Below, in pieces: positions 1 through 5,623 of a stretch of 5,990 nt of DNA. Position 1 is the stretch's first letter, and each line of letters starts with the position of its first letter. The translations under genes were made by a program, and so were the position numbers. The notes below the pieces were generated by a model. That model saw nothing but the letters and a program-made list of their open reading frames with translations, did not search any database and was not told the origin of the DNA. This stretch comes from Candidatus Woesebacteria bacterium (lineage in GTDB: Bacteria > Patescibacteriota > Microgenomatia > UBA1406 > GWC2-37-13). Location of the stretch: the NCBI GenBank assembly GCA_017993865.1, contig JAGOLU010000040.1, forward strand, positions 1,819 through 7,808, in the 5' to 3' direction.

Positions 1-456
1 CTTCACTCAGACACTCCCTCGTGCCTGCTCACTTCGTTCATCTGCGTACAGCCTCTCGGACATGTTCGCAAAGTTGCATCAGAAACCTTTGTTGGTTGTG
101 ATGGTGATTGGGGGGATATCTATACTCGCTCAAACACTCCCATTTCTCGAAACGCCTCCCTGTTGTGTATGCCGTCTCCCGCACATGTTTGCGAGAAAGG
201 TGTGACGCTGTTGGAGTGGTGGGTGAGTGTGACGCTCGGGCAACTCGCTTCACTCAGACACTCCCTCGTGCCTGCTCACTTCGTTCATCTGCGTACAGCC
301 TCTCGGACATGTTCGCAAAGTTGCATCAGAAACCTTTGTTGGTTGTGATGGTGATTGGGGGGATATCTATACTCACTCAAACACTCCCATTTCTCGAAAC
401 GCCTCCCTGTTGTGTATGCCGTCTCCCGCACATGTTTGCGAGAAAGGTGTGACGCT
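1..456. repeat. Two-copy direct repeat, 247-bp period
   Basis: Bases 1-209 recur at 248-456 with one difference that I can see (G128 versus A375). A unique 38-bp linker (210-247) separates the copies. The first copy touches the window edge, so the array probably continues to the left. The period is not a multiple of three, so no reading frame is kept from copy to copy; this argues against a coding repeat. Each unit also holds two diverged sub-units, both starting near an ACTC(A/G)CT..ACACTCCC motif and ending near ACATGTT(C/T)GC, so the array seems to have grown by nested duplication. I see no gene in 1-485. Confidence 0.9.
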
Positions 457-485
457 TTGGGATAAGGCGGGGGTTGGTGGGTTTC

Positions 486-512
486 AAAAAACACGATAAT
501 GTCGTGTTTTTT
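486..512 (-). terminator. Intrinsic terminator (bidirectional) after the membrane-protein gene
   Basis: This is a perfect 11-bp inverted repeat: the left arm AAAAAACACGA (486-496) pairs with TCGTGTTTTTT (502-512) around a 5-nt loop. Read on the minus strand, it lies about 31 nt after the stop codon of the gene at 544-1125 and ends in a T-run. The A/T flanks are symmetric, so it could also stop transcripts arriving from the repeat array on the left. Confidence 0.8.
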
Positions 513-543
513 CTTTTGATGCATCAACCATATCTGCACCTTG

Positions 544-1125
544 TCATGGTTGACCTAAAAAACGAAATACTCGAACTCTATTGTACTGTATCAGGCTCGC
601 ATCAACCTTCTCTTGTAATGCACGCACTATCTCATCCATACCTTCAAATCCTACTATGAGTCCGTACTGAAGCAGTGACGTGTCAGCATTGAAATTGACA
701 TCACTACCGGGGATACTTTTAACTATGTTTAGAATAGAAACCATTGCGTCTTCCTTTTGCTTCTTGCGAGTCTCAATCTTAATGGAGACGATTCTATCTT
801 CTCTATCTGTAGAGACATTGACTCTAGAAATATCCTCGTAGTAAAACTTTGTCACGATATTTTCAAAAGTCTTTTCGATGTATTCCGGCGTTACAATAAT
901 CTTCCATGTTCGTGCTCGCCTCCCAACAAACCATGCAGTCGGAACACCTACCCCCACAAACATGAGCACTGTGATTGCGATTGCCCACACATCAACATCG
1001 ACAATAATGGAGATTACGACCAGTGATACCACCACCAACACGCTCGTATAGAGCATGATGAATTTTCGTGCTTTGACAATTACCTTCTGCGAATATGTGT
1101 ATGTCTTTGCTTCTAACATGACCAT
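544..1125 (-). CDS. Small two-TM membrane protein with possible PH-like domain
   Basis: The product has 193 residues. After a short basic N-terminus, two hydrophobic segments lie at about residues 22-42 and 46-67, separated by a brief DVDV turn and followed by a basic GRRAR stop-transfer stretch (68-72). The remaining ~120 residues are soluble and probably cytoplasmic, rich in alternating beta-type strands (WKIIVTPEYIEKTF at 74-87, then IVSIKIETRK). This order, a helical hairpin followed by a small beta-rich domain with a WxxxVTxxxI start, is reminiscent of bacterial PH-like (YdbS/YcxB-type) membrane proteins, but I cannot prove it. No catalytic motif is visible. ATG at 1125 was chosen because a -10 box ends six bases upstream; a second ATG two codons in (1119) is possible. 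There is no Shine-Dalgarno sequence. The gene appears monocistronic, with its own promoter and terminator. Function unknown. Confidence 0.8.
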   Translation of the reverse strand: MVMLEAKTYTYSQKVIVKARKFIMLYTSVLVVVSLVVISIIVDVDVWAIAITVLMFVGVGVPTAWFVGRRARTWKIIVTPEYIEKTFENIVTKFYYEDISRVNVSTDREDRIVSIKIETRKKQKEDAMVSILNIVKSIPGSDVNFNADTSLLQYGLIVGFEGMDEIVRALQEKVDASLIQYNRVRVFRFLGQP

Positions 1126-1131
1126 ACTGTA

Positions 1132-1159
1132 ATTCTATACCAGACCCCCCATCTTACAA
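1132..1159 (-). promoter_or_regulatory. Promoter of the membrane-protein gene, predicted leaderless
   Basis: On the minus strand, TTGTAA (1154-1159) is followed by a 16-bp spacer and TAGAAT (1132-1137, five of six to the consensus). Only TACAGT separates the -10 box from the ATG, so the usual start point falls on or next to the A of the start codon. An overlapping TGG-TATAGA could act as an extended -10. Confidence 0.6.
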
Positions 1160-1476
1160 ACTTTTCCCCCATGAAAAATATATGAGTTTCAGAATGATGG
1201 GCGCGACTAAGTGTATGAGGGCGTGTATGTGAGCATGAGTAACCACTCACACCATCCTCAAACCGCATAAACTTGGCGTCTTTGCGAGGAGGCGACTCGC
1301 AGGAGACGACGTGGCAATCCAGCATCATGTGGGTTGACTCTCGAAAATGCACGCAGATTCTGGATCGCTTCACCTGCGGGTTCGCGAAGACGAACGGAAA
1401 CGTGTGAGGCAGTTACGAGCGTGAGCATGGCGCGTAGAATACAAGTGTGGTATAAAGGTGACACACGAAATTGATT
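1160..1476. other. Gene-free spacer with palindromic repeat and tRNA upstream region
   Basis: I see no supportable gene here. The stretch holds the inverted-repeat element at 1277-1392. A TATAAA at 1451-1456 would be a suitably placed -10 box for the tRNA at 1477 (about 20 nt downstream), but I could not find a good -35 hexamer at 16-18 bp. Confidence 0.5.
1277..1392. repeat. Degenerate palindromic interspersed repeat (REP/MITE-like)
   Basis: The ends are inverted: CGTCTTTGCGA (1277-1287) matches the complement of TCGCGAAGACG (1382-1392) with one difference. Further inverted blocks follow inward (CGCAGG.GA and ATCCAG.ATC), so the ~116 bp can fold into one long interrupted hairpin. The left arm alone also folds (GCGAG 1284-1288 with CTCGC 1296-1300). 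The TTGCGAGG ... GGCAATCC wording resembles a palindromic repeat that I recall being scattered in many bacterial genomes. No transposase is present, so if mobile it would be non-autonomous. Confidence 0.6.
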
Positions 1477-1548
1477 GCCCCCGTAGTTTAATGGATAGAA
1501 CGCAGGATTGCGGATCCTGCAATCGAGGTTCGATTCCTCGCGGGGGCA
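1477..1548 (+). tRNA. tRNA-Arg, anticodon GCG
   Basis: A complete cloverleaf can be drawn. The acceptor GCCCCCG (1477-1483) pairs with CGGGGGC (1541-1547), with A1548 as discriminator. The D-stem GTTT/GAAC (1486-1489 with 1498-1501) closes an 8-nt loop. The anticodon stem CAGGA/TCCTG (1503-1507 with 1515-1519) closes TTGCGGA, which gives anticodon GCG (1510-1512). A 4-nt variable loop follows, then T-stem CGAGG/CCTCG (1524-1528 with 1536-1540) with loop TTCGATT. GCG reads CGC and, by wobble, CGU, so the specificity is arginine; A20 in the D-loop and C35 agree with known arginine identity elements. The 3' CCA is not encoded (ACA follows). Bacteria usually read this codon box with an ACG anticodon deaminated to inosine, so GCG is unusual. 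The 3' end is duplicated at 5608-5624. Confidence 0.93.
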
Positions 1549-1558
1549 CAGTCTAGCG

Positions 1559-1576
1559 AGGCCTATCGAAAGGCCT
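1559..1576 (+). other. Short hairpin just after tRNA-Arg
   Basis: AGGCCT (1559-1564) and AGGCCT (1571-1576) pair around ATCGAA. The plus-strand sequence that follows is A-rich rather than T-rich, so this is not a classical terminator. It may be a processing or end structure of the tRNA transcript, or chance. Confidence 0.35.
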
Positions 1577-1595
1577 AAAATAAGGATAATTTGAC

Positions 1596-1642
1596 GACGA
1601 AATAAAGTACCTCTCGAGGAATCGAACTCGGGTATTTTCGTC
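1596..1642 (-). other. tRNA T-arm-like minihelix, antisense to the tRNA
   Basis: On the minus strand the sequence reads GACGAAAATACC, then CGAG-TTCGATTC-CTCG, then a complementary return strand ending in TTTCGTC. This gives a long imperfect outer stem capped by a T-arm. The antisense 11-mer GAGGAATCGAA (1616-1626) matches the complement of the tRNA-Arg T-arm (1529-1539). The T-stem is one base short of a normal tRNA and the D and anticodon arms are missing, so it is a fragment rather than a tRNA gene. Another antisense copy of this 11-mer lies at 5520-5530. Confidence 0.5.
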
Positions 1643-1648
1643 TGTTTT

Positions 1649-1685
1649 GAGTCGCCACACAAGGACAACCGAGGTGCTTCGACTC
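1649..1685. other. Stem-loop upstream of the SWIM gene
   Basis: GAGTCG (1649-1654) pairs with CGACTC (1680-1685), and inside it CAC (1656-1658) with GTG (1674-1676), around a 15-nt loop. It ends ~30 bp before the predicted start point of the SWIM gene. No T-run follows on either strand, so the role is unknown. Confidence 0.4.
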
Positions 1686-1715
1686 GTACGTGTTTGTATC
1701 TCAAAAATCTAAATC

Positions 1716-1724
1716 TGCTAAAAT
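1716..1724 (+). promoter_or_regulatory. Extended -10 of the SWIM gene, predicted leaderless
   Basis: TGC-TAAAAT (1716-1724) is an extended -10 with a five-of-six hexamer, followed by TGCAGT and directly by the ATG at 1731. A TTGTAT at 1694-1699 is a weak -35 with a long 19-bp spacer. The arrangement mirrors the one at 1132-1137, where six bases ending in CAGT also sit between the -10 box and the ATG. Confidence 0.55.
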
Positions 1725-1730
1725 TGCAGT

Positions 1731-2057
1731 ATGGCTTTTTCTTTTTCACGCCTCATAATTTCTGAGACAGACCTTGTTACATGTGAGAGAGCTTTTAAGC
1801 TGGTTAATGAAGCTGTTCCCCAAGCTACGAAGCGAGGTACTGCTTCTTGTATTGGTAAAATTGATACATATGAAATATGGCTTGGTTTTTGGAAAGGAAC
1901 ACCTTCTTGGAAATGCTCCTGTACGGAGATGGTGTATGCAAAATCAAAAAAGCCCTGCGTTCATGCAATTGCCTTAGCTATTGCATGGGACAGAAATCGA
2001 GGTGTTCCAGATCCGTCAGTTGAAGACATTCAGTTTCTTTCTCGAACAAAGGAGTAA
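1731..2057 (+). CDS. Small SWIM-type zinc-finger protein
   Basis: The 108-residue product carries a clear SWIM signature, CxCx11CxH: C62 and C64 in WKCSC, then C76 and H78 in PCVHAIALAIAW. SWIM fingers chelate zinc and are known as DNA- or protein-binding modules, often attached to SWI/SNF-type helicases and MuDR-type transposases. Residues 1-55 precede the finger without a recognisable domain; the last 20 residues are polar. It is therefore a nearly stand-alone finger with no visible catalytic part, presumably cytoplasmic. The gene is predicted leaderless and has no Shine-Dalgarno sequence. It converges on the primase-helicase gene (53 bp between the stops) and lies inside the same tRNA-bounded segment. 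An accessory role for the neighbouring helicase is a guess from position only; an alternative is an unrelated small DNA-binding protein. Confidence 0.85.
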   Translation: MAFSFSRLIISETDLVTCERAFKLVNEAVPQATKRGTASCIGKIDTYEIWLGFWKGTPSWKCSCTEMVYAKSKKPCVHAIALAIAWDRNRGVPDPSVEDIQFLSRTKE

Positions 2058-2110
2058 GAAAAAAGAAAGTTCGCTATATTTTTTTCGAGCGCAGTTCAAG
2101 AAAGCTTTGT

Positions 2111-4240
2111 TTACGATGAAGGGTTAAAACCAAATTCTTTCTCGTACAGTTTCTGCCTCTTTTTGAATTGTCTGTCCAAAAAGGCGATTTGTTGATCATG
2201 GATATCAACAATATATTTCACTCCATTTCCACGCAATCTTCCAATATATTGCTTGAGTTTCCCTTCGAATGAAATTGGGAAAGCGAGCACTAGCACATCA
2301 AATCCTTGGATATCTAGGCCCTCTCCGAAGAGTTGTCCCGTTGCAATAAGAACTTTAAAATTGCCTGCCGTTATCTGGTCATGTTTCAGTTTCCGCTGCC
2401 GAGCAGAATCGTCACCAGATAAAGTCATGATTTCCGCCACCTCACGTAGATGAAGCGCCAGTATTTCTATATGTTCCTTTCGTTCCGTTAACAGTAGTAT
2501 CTTCCTATCGTATTTTAGGTGGTCAAGCACTGCATCAATAATTAACCTATTCCGTGCTGTGTCGAATGATACGGTCTTTGCAAGCACCTCATAATGATCG
2601 TTCTTATATCGGAATGGCAGTTTTAAAAGAGACGGAATGATTTTTATGTCAAACGTTTTTAATCCTGCTTCCTGTGACGACTTCATTTCTGCAAGTACTG
2701 GTCCGATACAGAGTTCAGCAATGAACTGTTGATCAAACTTTCGTTCGTGGGTCGCCGTAAGTCCATAACAGTATCTGCTGTTAAATGATCGAATGGTCTC
2801 ACGGTAAGTTTTTGCAGGAATATGGTGACATTCGTCGATGATCACAACTCCAAACGCACTTCGAATTTCATCAAAATTCTTATACCGCACAAGGCTCTGT
2901 AGCGATGCCACTGTAATTTGCTTGCCTAACTTCTTTTTTGTACCCGAAATGACGCCGATATGAGCCTTTGGAATTCCGAGGAATTGTTCAACTCGCTCGA
3001 CCCACTGATGGAGAAGTTGATTTCGGTGGACAAGAATAATTGAGGGTAATTTAAGTCGAGCAATAATTTCGAGTGCCATTATCGTTTTACCGCTTCCTGG
3101 GGGAGCGACCAGAATACCGTTTGGACTTTTAAGTACTTGGGTGACTACACTTTCTTGCTCCGCTTTCAAACCAATCGTGTTTGAAAATGAAACGTCATCA
3201 AACTCACGCTTGGTTTGTGTGAGCGTATAGGAGATATTATTTTCATCCAGAAATTCAGCAAGTGGCGATAGGAATCCTCGAGGCAGAGTGACCGTATCGC
3301 CCAGTTCCTCAATGAGGTGGAAGTACCTCTCGGTATTGAAGGTTGATTTTCCTAAACGCTTCTTCATCCCGTATTCTTTATTGAAAATATTCAACCTTTC
3401 CTTAATAAGATTAATGACAGGCTTCGAAAGTTCATTTCTGTTGAGAGTAATGTTTCCATCAACAAAAATATGAACGCTCGACACTGAGTTAGTTAAATCT
3501 TGTATGACAGCGACAGGACATATTTTTTCATATGCTTTATCCAGTTCAGAAACAGTGTGTTTCTGAATAGTTTTCAAAAAATCCCATTGATCTGCGTAGA
3601 TATCGTTTGATTTTGTATCGTAGAATACAGTACATTTTTCCATTACTCTTTGACCTTGTAGTGGGGCACCAATCAAATTACCAAATCCACTATCTATAAC
3701 GGTGTCCTGATTTGGAAATAAACGATCAAAACTGTCTTCTTTCTGAAATTCTGAATGCGGTGATATTTTTGCAATCAGCGTGAGCATTATCTTCCTCGCT
3801 TTCCAGCAAGGATATGCTTCTGCAAAAAACACCCACACATGTGCGCCTTTCCCTGATCGAGAAATTTCAGCATAGGCATACAGATTATTTCTTTCACATC
3901 CTGCTACCAAATTTTTTGCATCAATCTTCCATGAAGTCTCATCGAAGTCAGCAACTATGAAATAGGATGTGTTATCTGGAAGTATCGGATATATCCCAAT
4001 TGTTTCTTTGCCTGTAAGGTGTCCTTCTATCACTCCATGAGTAAATGGAATGGGTGTCTTGTTCTTAAAATTCTTAATGGTACCTCCGTGCGCCCTGTGT
4101 GCATTAAACTCATTCCAATCAAAAGCATACGCGGGGGACCATCCGCTTTTAGTATCCTTTTCCCATCTCCGTGCATATACATCGTCACGTCCTTGAAAAA
4201 GAGACTTATACAAACTAATCTGCTCCGGAGTCATGCCCAT
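2111..4240 (-). CDS. TOTE-type primase (AEP)-SF2 helicase fusion protein
   Basis: The product has 709 residues and two enzymatic halves. Residues ~8-230 resemble the AEP domain of TOTE conflict systems: an N-terminal LYKSLFQGRDDVYARRWE block, IGIYPILPDN, the metal-binding DFD (98-100), SRSGKGAHVWVFF with H134, and RLFPNQD...GFGNLIGAPLQG. Residues ~300-345 carry the linker block with LPRGF. Residues ~355-675 are an SF2 helicase: Walker A APPGSGKT (379-386), DECHH box (469-473), LTAT (494-497), GEGLDI (639-644) and QYIGRLRG (664-671). From family knowledge it should bind nucleic acid, hydrolyse ATP and possibly make primers. The CxxC zinc knuckle I recall near residues 45-60 of relatives is absent, and the usual TATP of motif III reads TATH. 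The start at 4240 lies 11 bp after the Fic stop; M3 (4234) is equally possible. No well-spaced ribosome-binding site is visible; the nearest AGGAG is 18 nt upstream, inside the Fic gene. Confidence 0.9.
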   Translation of the reverse strand: MGMTPEQISLYKSLFQGRDDVYARRWEKDTKSGWSPAYAFDWNEFNAHRAHGGTIKNFKNKTPIPFTHGVIEGHLTGKETIGIYPILPDNTSYFIVADFDETSWKIDAKNLVAGCERNNLYAYAEISRSGKGAHVWVFFAEAYPCWKARKIMLTLIAKISPHSEFQKEDSFDRLFPNQDTVIDSGFGNLIGAPLQGQRVMEKCTVFYDTKSNDIYADQWDFLKTIQKHTVSELDKAYEKICPVAVIQDLTNSVSSVHIFVDGNITLNRNELSKPVINLIKERLNIFNKEYGMKKRLGKSTFNTERYFHLIEELGDTVTLPRGFLSPLAEFLDENNISYTLTQTKREFDDVSFSNTIGLKAEQESVVTQVLKSPNGILVAPPGSGKTIMALEIIARLKLPSIILVHRNQLLHQWVERVEQFLGIPKAHIGVISGTKKKLGKQITVASLQSLVRYKNFDEIRSAFGVVIIDECHHIPAKTYRETIRSFNSRYCYGLTATHERKFDQQFIAELCIGPVLAEMKSSQEAGLKTFDIKIIPSLLKLPFRYKNDHYEVLAKTVSFDTARNRLIIDAVLDHLKYDRKILLLTERKEHIEILALHLREVAEIMTLSGDDSARQRKLKHDQITAGNFKVLIATGQLFGEGLDIQGFDVLVLAFPISFEGKLKQYIGRLRGNGVKYIVDIHDQQIAFLDRQFKKRQKLYEKEFGFNPSS

Positions 4241-4251
4241 AAGCTAGTGGG

Positions 4252-5304
4252 TTATATTCTCCTATATCGAGTCGTCCTACCTTGTCCAATACGCTCAACT
4301 TTTTTAAGTCGAAGCAATGTATCTATTGCCTGTGACACAGTAGGGCGAGCGACGTTTGTTGCTTTTGCAATTTCACCCGGAGTTGCTTCTTGTATTATTA
4401 ATAGATGTTGCCATACGAGCAGTTGTTTTGGTGAAAGAAGTTTTTCAATACTTTCTTTCGATATGAACGCAATCGCTTCCTTAGCCTGAGCCAATGAAAC
4501 ATTTAAAAAGAACTCAAGCCACGGAGAAATATCTTCAGCATCCGTGCCAAATGTTTTCTGACTCTTGCGAAGCACAATATAGTATTCAGCTTTATTATCT
4601 TCAATAAGTTTTTCGTGTGACACATACGGGACATACTCATATCCGTGCTGGAGCATAAGCAGATTTGTAAGTATTCGGCTCATACGCCCGTTTCCATCTT
4701 GGAATGGGTGAATCTTAAGGAATTCTACAATGAAATTAGCAATTATGACGAGTGTGTGGATTTTCTTTTCCGCGATTGCGTTTTGAGTCCATTCCATTAG
4801 TTCCTGCATTTCCTTTCCTGTGAGCCATGCGGGTGTAGTTGCAAAAACGACAGCCACTGACGCCCCCGTATCGTCAAGCATCTCTACTTGGTTCTCAACT
4901 TTTTTATAACTACCGCGATGGAGAGTGTCTCTGTTGACATATTTTAGAAGCTCGCGGTGAAGATGTTGAATACTGTTTTCTGAGAAAGGAATCTTTTCAT
5001 ATGCTGAAAAGACATTTTCAAGAAGTTCATAATAACCCTGCACCTCTTGTTTATCTCTGTCCTTAAATTTTTGCATTGAAAGTCCGCGCATCAGTTTCTC
5101 CACATCCTCATCTGAAAGTTTTGCTCCCTCAATACGAGTAGAGGCACCGGTAGAGGTAACAAGAACAGACTTTTTAAGTCGCCCTAGTATCTGAGGGTTG
5201 AGTGAGGCTCCTCCTACAAAACGCCCCTTCAGCTCATCAACTGTGCTTATGAGAGACCAAACGTCTTGTGGTATCTTTTTAATTCGTTTTGTGAAGCGAT
5301 TCAT
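4252..5304 (-). CDS. Fic-domain AMP-transferase with winged-helix C-terminus
   Basis: The 350-residue product contains an intact Fic core, HPFQDGNGRMSR at 199-210. H199 is the expected catalytic base, D203 the metal ligand, and the GNGR loop binds phosphate. Fic enzymes transfer AMP, or sometimes another nucleotide moiety, to hydroxyl side chains of target proteins. S55-T-R-I-E59-G60 near the N-terminus fits the (S/T)xxxE(G/N) inhibitory motif, whose glutamate blocks productive ATP binding; this makes it a class II, self-inhibited Fic. The target-docking flap is probably RGSYKKVENQVEM (130-142). Residues ~286-345 form a winged helix (SPKQLLVWQHLL; EIAKATNVARPTVSQAIDTLLRLKKVERI), so it may bind DNA, perhaps its own promoter. 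It is the first gene of the operon with the primase-helicase (11 bp apart). The length is normal for Fic-HTH proteins. The target is unknown; it could act as a toxin, regulator or housekeeping modifier. Confidence 0.93.
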   Translation of the reverse strand: MNRFTKRIKKIPQDVWSLISTVDELKGRFVGGASLNPQILGRLKKSVLVTSTGASTRIEGAKLSDEDVEKLMRGLSMQKFKDRDKQEVQGYYELLENVFSAYEKIPFSENSIQHLHRELLKYVNRDTLHRGSYKKVENQVEMLDDTGASVAVVFATTPAWLTGKEMQELMEWTQNAIAEKKIHTLVIIANFIVEFLKIHPFQDGNGRMSRILTNLLMLQHGYEYVPYVSHEKLIEDNKAEYYIVLRKSQKTFGTDAEDISPWLEFFLNVSLAQAKEAIAFISKESIEKLLSPKQLLVWQHLLIIQEATPGEIAKATNVARPTVSQAIDTLLRLKKVERIGQGRTTRYRRI

Positions 5305-5326
5305 ATATTTAATCTAGTATAGATGG

Positions 5327-5346
5327 TATATGAGATTATATGAGAT
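5327..5346. repeat. Tandem 10-bp direct repeat over the operon promoter
   Basis: TATATGAGAT occurs twice in succession (5327-5336 and 5337-5346). The pair covers the predicted -10 box and start point of the Fic/primase-helicase operon, which is where a repressor would act. The winged-helix tail of the Fic protein is the obvious candidate ligand, but that is inference. Confidence 0.6.
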
Positions 5347-5363
5347 TAGACGATATATAGCAA
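5335..5363 (-). promoter_or_regulatory. Promoter of the Fic/primase-helicase operon
   Basis: On the minus strand TTGCTA (5358-5363), a 17-bp spacer and a perfect TATAAT (5335-5340) predict a start near 5328 and a leader of about 24 nt before the ATG at 5304. No Shine-Dalgarno is visible in that leader. A second, poorer box, TATACT (5316-5321), would give a nearly leaderless transcript. Confidence 0.65.
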
Positions 5364-5440
5364 GCTCGGCCTATTTTACACAAATTAATAATGTCAGTGC
5401 ATATTTCACCTATGTTTTAGGCCACCCCTCTAGAGCTATC

Positions 5441-5469
5441 GAGAGGGTTCGATTCCTGGTGAGAGCACA
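5441..5469 (+). pseudogene. tRNA 3'-end remnant
   Basis: The stretch contains GGTTCGATTCCT followed by GAGAGCACA, which reads like a T-arm plus the end of an acceptor stem. The T-stem is no longer fully paired and no matching 5' acceptor strand (GCTCTC) lies at tRNA distance, so this is a relic. TTCGATTCCT (5448-5457) is identical to the tRNA-Arg T-arm at 1529-1538. Confidence 0.55.
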
Positions 5470-5485
5470 AAACGAAGTGAATGAT

Positions 5486-5623
5486 GTGCCCCCGCAGCAA
5501 TGTCTGGGGTACATTGCGTGAGGAATCGAAGATCTTGTGAGACGTTTTGCGAGTCCCGTAGGGCGAAGCAAAAGGTCCACAAGGTATACTGTTCTCGTAG
5601 AGAAAGGTTCCTCGCGGGGGCAC
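5486..5623 (+). ncRNA. Candidate structured RNA built on a tRNA-Arg acceptor stem
   Basis: About 138 nt fold into one branched structure. GTGCCCCCGC (5486-5495) pairs perfectly with GCGGGGGCAC (5614-5623). Inside, GCAATGT/ACATTGC (5497-5503 with 5511-5517) forms a 7-bp hairpin with a 7-nt loop. GAGGAA (5520-5525) pairs with TTCCTC (5608-5613) and encloses two more hairpins: a 15-bp stem with one bulge and one mismatch (5534-5550 with 5568-5583), and TTCTC/GAGAA (5592-5596 with 5600-5604). The acceptor bases and 3' end equal those of tRNA-Arg, but there is no anticodon arm and the length is nearly twice that of a tRNA. A strong terminator palindrome begins 7 bp downstream. I recognise no known family. 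It could be a small RNA, a decayed tRNA with an insertion, or a DNA-level palindromic element. Confidence 0.45.

Noticed and set aside
108..452. Open frame of 114 codons on the plus strand in the tandem repeat
   Set aside because: It exists only because a 247-bp non-coding unit is repeated out of frame. The two copies translate differently, there is no ribosome-binding site, and the composition (many Cys, Arg, Ser, Thr) is not protein-like.
1..456. CRISPR array
   Set aside because: The unit is ~209 bp long with a 38-bp linker and only two copies; CRISPR repeats are far shorter, and no cas gene is present.
1258..1749. Minus-strand frame of 163 codons across the tRNA
   Set aside because: It runs antisense through an intact tRNA and several hairpins; PREESNLDCRIRNPAFYPLNYGG-like stretches are the typical false translation of an antisense tRNA.
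2041..2110. Possible terminator between the convergent SWIM and primase-helicase genes
   Set aside because: A T-run (about 2079-2085) and a weak CTCGAA/TTCGAG pairing exist, but no compact GC-rich stem precedes the T-run on either strand.
5486..5623. Functional tRNA with a long insertion
   Set aside because: The acceptor strands match tRNA-Arg, but no anticodon stem-loop with a 7-nt loop and T33 can be placed between them, and the T-arm carries a 5-base deletion.
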